Shown here piece after piece: positions 26,401 to 38,400 of a stretch of DNA of 64,000 nt. The notes beneath the pieces are model-generated. The model saw nothing but the letters and a program-made list of their open reading frames with translations, searched no databases and was not told the DNA's origin. Position 1 is the stretch's first letter. Every line of letters starts with the position of its first letter. The stretch spans positions 28,249-92,248 of the forward strand of contig NZ_VIFM01000010.1 of assembly GCF_006636215.1 (NCBI RefSeq), read 5' to 3'. The DNA comes from Myxococcus llanfairpwllgwyngyllgogerychwyrndrobwllllantysiliogogogochensis (GTDB taxonomy: Bacteria; Myxococcota; Myxococcia; Myxococcales; Myxococcaceae). Position numbers and translations under genes: made by a program.

Positions 26401-29400
26401 GGCTCGCCCATCGCCAACCGCAACCAGGGGGACACGGAGGGGCTGATTGGCTTCTTCGTGAACACGCTGGTGCTGCGCGCGCGCTTCGGCCCGAAGCAGG
26501 GCTTCCGCGAACTGTTGGCGCAGCTGCGCGACAGGACGCTGGGTGCGTACGAGTACCAGGGCGTTCCCTTCGAGAAGATGGTCGAGGAGCTCCAGCCGCG
26601 GCGCGACGCGAGCCGCACCCCGTTGTTCCAGGCCATGTTCACGCTCCAGAACGCGCCGCTGCCGGAGATCGTCCTGCCGGAGCTGTCCGTGTCTCCGGCC
26701 GACCTTGACGAAACGGGCCTCGCCCTGGTCGAGCTGGGGCTGGACCTGACCCGAACCCCCGAGGGATTCAACGGTGCCTTCAGCTACAGCACCGACCTCT
26801 ACGAGCCCGCGACGCTGGAGCGCTTCTCCCTGCACTTCCTGATGTTGCTGCGAGCCATCGTCGCGCAGCCGGAGACGCCGCTGTCGGAGCTGCCGTTGCT
26901 GTCACCGGAGGAGCGCCAGCAGCTGCTCCTGGAGTGGACGGGCGAGCGCGAGGAGCTGCCCGCCGATGCGCGCATCCACGCGCTCATCGAGGCGCAGGTG
27001 GCCAGGACTCCCGACGCGGTGGCGGTGGTGTCGGGCGAGGACTCCGTCACCTATCGCGAGTTGGAGGCCCGGGCCACGCGGCTTGCGCGGCGCCTGCGCA
27101 AGCTGGGTGTCGGCCTGGAGACGCGCGTCGCCGTGTGCATGGAGCGCTCGGTGGAGTTGCTGGTGTCGCTGCTCGGTGTGCTCAAGGCCGGTGGCGCCTA
27201 CGTGCCGTTGGACCCGGAGTACCCGGCGGAGCGACTGGCCTTCATGTTGGAGGACAGCGGCGCGCGCGTCGTGGTGTCGCGCGGACCGGCGCGCGAGAAG
27301 CTGGGAGACCTGGCCGGGCGCGACTGGCTGGACGTGGACACCGTGCCTCGCGAGGGTGCCGTGGCGGCGCTCACGGTGGACGTGCCTCCGGAGGCGGCGG
27401 CGTACGTGCTGTACACGTCCGGCTCGACGGGGCGCCCCAAGGGCGTGGTGGTGCAACACCGCTCGTTGGTGAACTTCACGCGGGCGGCGTGGAAGACCTA
27501 TCCCGTGGAGCCGGGCGACCGGATGCTTCAGTTCGCGTCCATCAGTTGGGACACGAGCGCGGAGGAGATCTATCCCTGCCTCACGCGAGGCGGGACGCTG
27601 GTGCTGCGCACGCCGGACATGTTGGACGCGCCGGCGGTGTTCCTCGCGAAGTGCGAGGCGGCGGGTGTGACGCAGCTCAACCTGCCCACGGCGTTCTGGC
27701 ACGAAATCACCGCGAGCCTGGAGGAGGGCCGCGCCCGTCTGCCGAAGCAACTCAAGTGGGTGGTGATTGGCGGTGAGCGCGCGGCCCCCGAGCGATTGGC
27801 CGCATGGCGGCGCGGCGCGGGTACGACCATTCCCCTGCGGAACACCTACGGGTTGACCGAGGTGACGGCGGTGGCCACGGCGGTGGACCTGATGGCGGTG
27901 AGCAACGACGAGGGCGCGCGGGAAGTGCCCATCGGTCGACCGCTGACGAACGTGACGACGTACGTGCTCGACAGTGCCTTCGAGCCCACACCGACGGGCG
28001 TGGTGGGCGAGCTGTACATCGGTGGCGAGGGCGTCGCGCGCGGCTACCTCGGACGCGCGGACCTGACGGCGGATCGCTTCACCCCCAATCCCTTCGGCCA
28101 GGGCGAACGGCTCTACCGCACGGGCGACAAGGCCCGCTGGAAGCGGGACGGGGGCCTGGAGTACCTCGGTCGAGGCGACACGCAGGTGAAGCTGCGCGGA
28201 GTCCGCATCGAGCTGGGTGAAATCGAAGCGGCGCTCCGCGCGGTCCCCGAGGTGCGGGACGCGGTGGCGCAGGTGCGTGAGGACGTCCCCGGCGACAAGC
28301 GCCTGGTGGCGTACGTGGTGCCCTCCGGGGCGACGCAGGACGCGGTGCCGGAGCTGGACGTGCTGGCCTTGCATGACCAGCTCCATCGGCGGCTGCCCGC
28401 GTACATGATGCCGGCGGCCTTCGTGCCGCTCGCCGTGTTGCCGCTCACGCCCAACGGCAAGGTGGACCGCAAGGCCCTGCCCGCGCCGGATGCGAACCTC
28501 CACCGCGTCACCCGGGCGCACGAGCCGCCCGCGACGCCCATGGAGGAGCGACTGGCGGAGCTGTGGCGCGAGTTGTTGCGAGTCCCCACGGTGGGCCGTC
28601 GCGACAACTTCTTCGAGCTGGGTGGCCACTCGCTGATGGCCACGCGGTTGGTGGCGCGCGTCCGCGACGAGTTCAGCGTGGAGCTGGGACTACGAGCCTT
28701 CTTCGAGGCCCCCACGCTGGCGGGGCTCGCGGAGCGCCTCACCAGCGCGACGTCGAGCAACTCCCTGCCGGAGCTGGGACGGCGTCGTGGACAAGGCCCC
28801 GTGCCCCTGTCCTTCGCGCAGCAGCGTCTGTGGTTCCTGGACCAGCTCCAGCCGGGTACGTCGCTCTACAACATGCCCGTGGCGCTGCGCCTGTCCGGGC
28901 GCCTGGAGCACACCGCGTTCGAACGAGCCGTGGACGAACTGGTGCGCCGCCATGAGTCCCTGCGCACCACGCTCCTCGCGGTGGAAGGCGAGCCTCATCA
29001 AGTCATCCACCCCGCCCTGCCCGGAAACCTCCGGGTGGTGGACCTCACAAGCCGGTCCGCCGAACAACGGGCCGAAGAGACAACGCGGCTCGCGATGGAG
29101 GATGCGAGCCTTCCGTTCGACCTCGCCTCGGGGCCGCTCATGCGCACCACGTTGCTGGTGCTGGAGCCGAACGAGCACGTGCTGCTCTTGTGCATGCACC
29201 ACACCATCTCCGACGGCTGGTCCCAGGCGGTGCTGGTGCGCGAACTGGTCCAGCTCTACGAATCGTTCCGCCAGGGCCTCCCGTCGCCCCTGCCGGAGCT
29301 GCCGATTCAGTACGCGGACTACTCCCTCTGGCAGCGCGACTGGCTCCAGGGTGAGACGCTCCAGACGCAGCTCGACTGGTGGAAGGGCCGGCTCTCGGGT

Positions 29401-32400
29401 GCCCCGGGCATGCTGGACCTGCTCACCGACAAGCCTCGCCCGGCGGTGCTCTCGCACCAGGGCGCCAGCATCCCCCTGAGCCTGTCACCCGCGCTCAGCA
29501 ACGCACTGGAGGCCCTCGCTCAACGTGAGCGCGTCACGCCCTTCATGCTGTTGCTGGCCGGATTCCAGACCTTGCTGCACCGGTACTCGGGGCAGGACGA
29601 CATCCTCATCGGATCGCCCATCGCGGGGCGCCACCATGCCCGGACGGAGGGCCTCATCGGCTTCTTCGTCAACACGCTGGTGCTGCGCGCCCGCTTCGCT
29701 CCGGACCTCACGTTCCGGGGCCTGCTGGCCCAGGTCCGCGACATGACGCTCGGGGCCTACGAGCACCAGGACATCCCCTTCGAGCGGCTGGTGGAGGAGC
29801 TTCAGCCGACGCGTGACTTGAGCCGCACCCCGCTGTTCCAGGCCCTCTTCGCCCTCCAGAACACGCCAGACGCGGAGATGGCGCTGCCGGAGCTGACGCT
29901 GCGAAGCGTGGAGGTGGAATACACCGTCAGTCGCTTCGAGCTGGAGCTGGCCCTGACCCGAACGCCGGAGGGCTACAGCGGAGGACTGGCCTTCAAGACG
30001 GACCTGTTCGAGCGCTCCACCATCGAACGACTGGGGGCGCACCTGCTGCGCCTGCTGGAAGCGGCCGTCGCCGAAGCGGACGCGCCGCTCTCCTCCCTGT
30101 CGCTGATGACGGAGGCCGAACGCCAGCGAGTCCTCGTCGAGTGGAATGACACCCGCGCGGACTACCCGTCCGAAGCCACCCTGCCCCTGCTGTTCTCTGA
30201 GCAGGTCCGGCGTACGCCCGAGGCCATCGCCCTCCAGTTCGAGGGCCAGCACCTCACCTACGCGGAGCTCGACGCCCGCTCGAATCAGCTCGCTCGACAC
30301 TTGCTGTCCCTGGGCTTGGGGCAGGAGCCGCGTCTCGCCGTGTGCATTCCGCGGAGCCTGGAGCTGTACGTGGCCCTGCTGGGCATCCTCAAGGCTGGTG
30401 GCTGCTACGTCCCGCTCGATGCGAGCCATCCGTCACGGCGCATTGCCTTCATGCTCGAGGACTCCAGCGTCGCTGGTGTCCTCACCGTGAGCTCCGTCCA
30501 GGGCGTGATTCCCCCCGGGCCTTGGCCCGTGGTGGCGCTCGACACCGATGAGGTGCGCATCACGAGCCAATCCGAGGCTCCGCTCTCCGTACCGCTCGGC
30601 TCGGACAACCTCGCGTACGTCACGTACACGTCGGGCTCCACCGGCATGCCCAAGGGCGTGGCCATCACCCACCGGGGCGTGCAGCGGCTCATCGCCGGCA
30701 TGGGTGTCTCGTCTCGCGAGCCCGGCGAGGTCATCCTCCAGGTGACTCCGCTGACGTTCGACCCCTCAGCACTGGAGATCTGGAGCGCGCTGCTCACGGG
30801 AGCGCGGCTCGCCGTGTACCCGCCGGGGACACCGGAGGTGGCGGAGCTGGCCCGCGTCATCGACCAGCACCACGTCACCTCCGCGGTGCTCGCCACGGCC
30901 CTCTTCGACGTCATGCAGCGGCACGAGCCGGAGGCCCTGTCCCGACTGCCTCGGCTGTTGGTGGGAGGCGACGTGCTGCCCGTCCCCACGGCTCGCGAGC
31001 GGCTGGCGCGAGGGCTTGCGCTCATCAACGCGTACGGCCCCACGGAAGCGACCGTGGCGGCGACGCTGCAGGTGCTGTCACCGGGCATGCCCCTGGGCGA
31101 CTCCGTCCCCATTGGCCGCCCCATTCCGAACACCCAGGTCTACGTCCTCGACGCCTCGCTGCGGCCCGTCCCGGTGGGCGTGCCCGGCGAGCTGTTCATC
31201 GGAGGCCCGGGCCTGGCACGTGGCTACCAGGGACGTCCCGCGCTCACCGCCGAGCGCTTCGTGCCGCATCCCTTCTCCACCACGCCCGGCGAGCGCCTCT
31301 ATCGCACGGGAGATCGCGTGTGCTGGACGCAGGACGGTGTGCTCCGCTTCCTCGGACGCATCGACCTCCAGGTGAAGTTGCGCGGCTTCCGCATCGAGCT
31401 GGGTGAAATCGAGTCCTCCCTCCGCGCGCATCCTGAGGTGCGCGAGGTGGCCGTCGTCATTCGGGAGGACGTGCCCGGCGACAAGCGCCTGGTGGCCTAC
31501 GTCGCCACCACCGACGGCAACGCTCCCACTAGCGAGGACCCCAAGGCGTGGCTGCGGCAACGGCTGCCCGAGTACATGGTGCCCGCGCACGTCATGTACC
31601 TGTCCGCCCTGCCGCAGACGACTCACGGCAAGGTGGACCGCAAGGCCCTGCCGGTTCCGGACGCGTCTGGCTTCGACACAGGGAGTCCGCACGAGCCGCC
31701 CGCGACGCCCATGGAGGAGCGACTGGCGGAGCTGTGGCGCGAGTTGCTGCGAGTCCCCACGGTGGGCCGTCACGACAGCTTCTTCGAACTCGGCGGCCAC
31801 TCGCTGATGGCGACCCGACTGGTGGCGCGCATCCGCGACGAGTTCAGCGTGGAGCTGGGACTGCGAGCCTTCTTCGAGTCCCCCACGCTGGCGGGGCTCG
31901 CGGAGCGCCTCACCAGCGCGACGTCGAGCAGCTCCCTGCCGGAGCTGGGAAAGCCTCGCGGCCAGGGCATCGTGCCCCTGTCCTTCGCGCAGCAGCGCCT
32001 GTGGTTCCTGGATCAGCTCCAGCCGGGCACGTCGGTCTACAACATACCGGTGGCGCTGCGCCTGTCCGGGCGCCTGGAACCCACCGCGTTCCAGCAGGCC
32101 GTCGACGAACTGGTGCGCCGCCACGCGTCGCTGCGCACCACTTTCCGCGCGGTGGAAGGCGAGCCTCATCAGGTCATCCACCCCGCCCTGCCCGGAAACC
32201 TCCGGATGGTGGACCTCACGAGCCGGTCCGCCGAACAGCGGGCAGAAGAGACGACGCGGCTCGCGATGGAAGATGCGAGCCTTCCGTTCGACCTCGCCTC
32301 GGGGCCGCTCATGCGCACCACGTTGCTGGTGCTGGAGCCGAACGAGCACGTGCTGCTCTTGTGCATGCACCACGCCATCTCCGACGGCTGGTCTCAGACG

Positions 32401-35400
32401 GTGCTGGTGCGCGAGCTGGTCCAGCTCTACGAATCGTTCCGCCAGGGCCTCCCGTCGCCCCTGCCGGAGCTGCCGATTCAGTACGCGGACTACTCCCTCT
32501 GGCAGCGCGACTGGCTCCAGGGCGCGACGCTCCAGACGCAGCTCGACTGGTGGAAGGGCCGGCTCTCGGGTGCCCCGGGCATGCTGGACCTGCTCACCGA
32601 CAAGCCTCGCCCGGCGGTGCTCTCGCACCAGGGCGCCAGCATCCCCCTGAGCCTGTCACCCGCGCTCAGCAACGCGCTTGAGGCCCTCGCTCAACGTGAG
32701 CGCGTCACTCCCTTCATGCTGTTGCTGGCTGGGTTCCAGACCTTGCTGCACCGGTACTCGGGGCAGGACGACATCCTCATCGGCTCGCCCATCGCGGGTC
32801 GCCACCATGCCCGGACGGAGGGCCTCATTGGCTTCTTCGTCAACACCCTGGTGCTGCGCGCCCGCTTCACGCCGGACCTCACGTTCCGGGGCCTGCTGGC
32901 CCAGGTCCGCGACATGACGCTCGGGGCCTACGAGCACCAGGACATCCCCTTCGAGCGACTGGTGGAGGAGCTTCAGCCGACGCGTGACTTGAGCCGTACG
33001 CCGCTGTTCCAGGCCCTCTTCGCCCTGCAGAACACGCCAGACGCGGAGGTGGCACTGCCGGAGCTGACGCTGCGAAGCGTGGACGTGGAACACTCCGTGA
33101 GTCGCTTCGAACTGGAGCTGGCCCTGACCCGAACGCCGGAGGGCTACAGCGGAGGACTGGCCTACAAGAAGGAGCTGTTCGAGCACTCCACCATCGAGCG
33201 ACTGGGGGCCCACCTGCTGCGCCTGCTGGAAGCGGCCGTCGCCGAAGCCGATGCGCCGATCTCCTCCCTGTCGCTGATGACGGAGACCGAACGCCAGCGC
33301 GTCCTCGTCGAATGGAATGACACGCGCGCGGACTACTCGTCCGAAGCCACCCTGCCCCAGCAGTTCTCTGAGCAGGTCCGGCGCACGCCCGAGGCAATCG
33401 CCATTCAGTTCGAGGGCCAGCACCTCACCTACGCGGAACTCGACGCGCGCTCGAACCAGCTCGCTCGACACTTGCTGTCCCTGGGCTTGGGGCAGGAGCC
33501 CCGCCTCGCCGTGTGCATTCCGCGGAGCCTGGAGCTGTACGTGGCCCTGCTGGGCATCCTCAAGGCTGGTGGCTGCTACGTCCCGCTCGATGCGAGCCAT
33601 CCGTCACGGCGCATCGCCTTCATGCTCGAGGACTCCAGCGTCGCAGGTATCCTCACCGTGGGCGCGGTCCAGGGCGTGCTGCCCTCGGGTGCCTGGCCCG
33701 TGGTGGCGCTCGATACCGACGGGGGACGCATCGCGAGCCAGTCCGCGGAGCCACTCTCCGTGCCGCTGGCTTCGGACAGTCTCGCGTACGTCACGTACAC
33801 GTCGGGCTCCACGGGAACGCCCAAGGGCGTGGCCATCACCCACCGGGGCGTGCTGCGCCTCGTCTCCGGTATGGGCTTCGCGTCTCGCGAGCCGGGCGAG
33901 GTCATCCTCCAGGTGGCTCCGCTGACGTTCGACCCGACGGCGCTGGAGATCTGGAGCGCGCTGCTCACGGGGGCGCGGCTCGCCGTGTACCCGCCGGTGA
34001 CACCGGAGGTGACGGAGCTGGCCCGCGTCATCGACGAGCACCACGTCACCACCGCGCTGCTGGCCACCGCCCTCTTCGACGTCATGCAACAGCATGAGCC
34101 GGAGGCCCTGTCCCGACTGCCCCGGCTGTGGGTGGGTGGCGACGTGCTTCCCGTCCCCAGGGCTCGCGAGCGATTGGCGCGAGGGCTTGCGCTCACCAAC
34201 GCGTATGGCCCCACGGAAGTCACCGTGGTGACGACGCAACAGGCGCTGCCACCGGGCGAGCCCCTGGGCGACTCCGTCCCCATTGGCCGGCCCATTCCGA
34301 ACACCCAGGTCTACGTCCTGGATGCGTCGCTGCGGCCCGTCCCCGTGGGCGTGCCCGGTGAGCTGTTCATCGGAGGCCCGGGCCTCGCGCGAGGCTACCA
34401 GGGACGTCCGGCGCTCACCGCCGAGCGCTTCGTTCCGCATCCCTTCGCCACCACGCCGGGAGAGCGCCTCTATCGCACGGGAGACCGCGTGTGCTGGACG
34501 CAGGACGGCGCGCTCCGTTTCCTGGGACGCATCGACCTCCAGGTGAAGGTGCGTGGCTTCCGCATCGAGCTGGGTGAAGTCGAATCCGCCCTGCGCGCGC
34601 ATCCCGAGGTGCGCGAGGTGGCCGTCGTCGTCCGGGAGGATGTGCCCGGCGACAAGCGCCTGGTGGCCTACGTCGTCACGGCCGACGGCAAGGCCCTCAC
34701 CGGTGAGGAGCCGAGAGCGTGGCTACGGCAACGGCTGCCTGAGTACATGGTGCCCGCGCACGTCATGTACCTGTCCGCGCTCCCGCAGACGACGCACGGC
34801 AAGGTGGACCGCAAGGCCCTGCCAGTGCCGGACGCGTCTGGCTTCGACATGGGGAGGGCGCACGAGCCGCCCGCGACCCCGTTCGAGTCGAGACTGGCGG
34901 AGCTGTGGACGGAGCTGCTCCAGGTCCCCCGCGTGGGCCGTCACGACAGCTTCTTCGAACTGGGCGGCCACTCGCTGATGGCCACCCGACTGGTGGCGCG
35001 CATCCGCGCGGAGCTGGGCCTGGAGCTGGGCGTCCGTACACTCTTCGAGTCCCCCACGCTGGCGGGGCTCGCGGAGCATCTCCAGCGGGGGCTGTCCATG
35101 GAACGAGGGCTCGCGGTGCTGCCGCCGCTGGTGCCCGTGCCGCGAGGAGGCGCGCTCCCGCTGTCCTTCGCGCAGCAGCGCCTGTGGTTCCTGGACCAGC
35201 TCCAGCCCGGACAGGCGCACTACAACATCCCCTGGGCGCTCAAGCTCCTGGGCACGGTGAACCTGACGTCGCTCCAGCGTGCCTTCGACGCGCTGGTCCA
35301 GCGTCACGAGTCACTGCGCACGACCTTCACGATGGAGGGCGGCGAGCCGCGACAGGTCATCCATGCGACGGCGACTCCGCCGTTCCACGCGGTGGACCTG

Positions 35401-38400
35401 ACGAAGCTGCCTCCCGAGCAACGTGAGGCCGAAGTGCTCCGCCTCTCCACGGAGGACGCGCTCCGTCCGTTCGACCTGGCCGCGGGTCCCCTGCTGCGAG
35501 TCACCGTGCTGCACGTCACGCCGACGGAGCACGTCCTGCTCGTGTGCATGCACCACATCGTCTCGGACGGCTGGTCCATGGGCGTGCTGGTGCGTGAGCT
35601 GACCCAGCTCTACGAGGCCTTCCAGCGAGGAGCGCCGTCGCCCTTGCCGGAGCTGCCGGTGCAGTACGCCGACTACGCGGTGTGGCAGCGAGGCTGGCTC
35701 AAGGGTGAGGCCTTGAGTGAGCAGCTCGGGTGGTGGAAGCGTCACCTCGATGGCGCCGCCCCCGCGCTGGAGCTGCCCACGGACAAGCCTCGTCCGGCCG
35801 CGCTCTCGTCCCATGGCGGACTGGCGTCCCTGCGACTGTCTCCCGCGCTGAGCGACGCGGTGGACGCGGCGACCCGCCGCGAGAAGGTCACGCCCTTCAT
35901 GCTGCTCCTGGCCGCGTTCCAGGCCCTGCTCCAGCGGTACTCGGGACAGGACGACGTGGTGGTCGGTTCGCCCATCGCGGGCCGTCGACATGCACAGACC
36001 GAGGGCATGCTGGGTGTCTTCATCAACACCCTGGCGCTGCGCGCGCGCTTCACGCCGGAGCTGACCTTCCGAGGTCTGCTGGCCCAGGTGCGCGACACGA
36101 CACTGGGCGCCTATGAGCACCAGGACCTCCCGTTCGAGCGACTGGTGGAAGAACTCCAGCCCGCGCGGGATCTGGGCCGCACGCCCCTGTTCCAGGCCAT
36201 GTTCGTGCTCCAGAACGCACCGACTCCCGAAGTCGCGCTGTCGGACCTGACGCTCAAGAACGTGGACGTGGAGCACAGCTCGACCAAGTTCGAGCTCAAT
36301 CTCCACATGGTCCGAGCGACCGACGGCTACCAGGGCGGTCTCGTCTTCAGCACCGACCTGTTCGAGCCGGCCACCGCCGAGCGCCTCATGCACCACTTCC
36401 AGCACCTGCTGGAGCGCGCGCTCGCCACGCCGGATGCCCCGCTGGCCACGCTCTCGCTGCTCACGGATGACGAGCGGAAGCGACTGCTCCTGGACGCCCC
36501 CTCGGTCGAAGCGAGTGTGCAGCCGGGGCATCCCTTCCATCGCCTCTTCGAGCAGCAGGCCGCGCGGACTCCCGAAGCCCCCGCGCTTCGCTGCGAGGAC
36601 CAGGCGTGGAGCTACCGTCAGCTCGACCAACGCGCCAATCAGCTCGCGCACCACCTGCGCGCGTTGGGTGCCGGGCCGGATGTGCCCGTGGCCCTGTGCC
36701 TGGAGCGTGGCGTGGAGGTGGTCGCCGCGCTGCTCGCGGTCCACAAGGCGGGAGCGGCCTACGTTCCGCTGGAGCCGTCGCAGCCCGCGGCGCGCCTTCG
36801 CGGCCTCGTGGAAGAAGTGTCCGCGCCCATCGTCATCACGGAGGCGCGCCTCGCGGGTGCCTTCGACGGACTCGACGTCCGGTGCGTGCGGATGGATGAG
36901 GACGCGGCGGTGCTCGCGAACCAGCCTGTCCACGCGACGGGAGTCGAAGTCGGCCTGGAGCACCTGGCCTACGTGCTCTTCACGTCGGGCAGCACGGGTC
37001 GACCCAAGGGTGTCGCGGTGCCGCACGGCCAGCTCATGAGCTACGTGCACGCGGCCATCGACCGGCTGCGGCTGACCGAGTGCTCGAGCTTCGCGATGGT
37101 CTCCACCTTCGCCGCGGACCTGGGCAACACGGTGCTGTTCCCCGCGCTCGTCACGGGTGGGCTGCTGCACGTGTTGACGCAGGAGCGGGCACGAAGCCCG
37201 GAAGGAGTGGCCGCGTACTTCCAGCGCCACGCGGTGGACTGCGTGAAGATCGTCCCGTCGCATCTGGCCGCGTTGCTGACGGTGCCGGAGCCGCGACGTG
37301 TCCTTCCCCGCAAGCGACTGGTGCTGGGCGGCGAGTCGTCGTCGTGGGCCCTGCTGGAGAAGGTCCACGCGCTCGCGCCGGAGTGCGAGGTCTTCAATCA
37401 CTACGGGCCGACGGAGACGACGGTGGGTGTCCTCGCGGGGCGGGTGGAGCTGCCGCCCGGTGACAAGGCCCCCGCGCAGGTCCCGCTCGGTCGGGCCTTG
37501 GGACAGACGCGCCTGTACGTGCTGGACGCGGGCCTGCGGCTCGTCCCCGTGGGGATGCCCGGCGAGTTGTACGTGGGTGGCCCCCAGGTGGCCCGAGGCT
37601 ACTTCGGGCGTCCCGAGCTGACGGCGGAGCGCTTCCTCGCGGACCCGTTCAGCACGGCGAGCGAGGCACGCATGTACCGCACGGGAGACCGGGTCCGGTG
37701 GCTCGCGGATGGCCGCATGGAGTTCATCGGACGCATGGACTTCCAGGTGAAGGTGCGCGGCTTCCGGGTCGAACCCGGCGAGATCGCCGCGGTCTTGCGC
37801 GAGCACGCGTCCCTGCGAGACGCGGTCGTGGTGACGCGAGACGATGGCGCGGGAGACAAGAGGCTCGTGGCCTACATCGTGGCCTCGACGCCGCCCGCGC
37901 CGGATGTGGCCACGCTGAGAACGTGGCTCCAGCAGCGCCTGCCCGAGTACATGGTGCCGTCCGCCTTCGTCGCCCTGCCCGCCCTGCCGCTGACGCTCAA
38001 CGGCAAGGTGGACACGAGGGCCCTGCCGGAACCGTCCGTCGATGCGTCCGGAACGGAGTCCGCGCTGCCGCCGAGGACACCTCTGGAGCTGCGGCTGGTG
38101 CGCATCTGGGAAGAGGTGCTCGGAGTCCGCGCCGTCGGAGTCCGCGCCAACTTCTTCGAACTGGGTGGTCACTCGCTGATGGCCGTGCGCCTCATGGCGG
38201 AGGTGAGCGAGGCGGTGGGCCGCCCGGTTCCGCTGGCCGCGCTCTTCCAGGCGCCCACGGTGGAGCAGCTCGCGGTCCTGCTCAGCGACAACGCCCCTCT
38301 CACCCCGTCCACCGTGGTGCCCTTCGGAGCCCCGCGCCCTGGCGGGAAGACGCCGTTCTTCTGCGTGCACCCCGTGGGAGGCAACGTCCTCGCCTACGCC

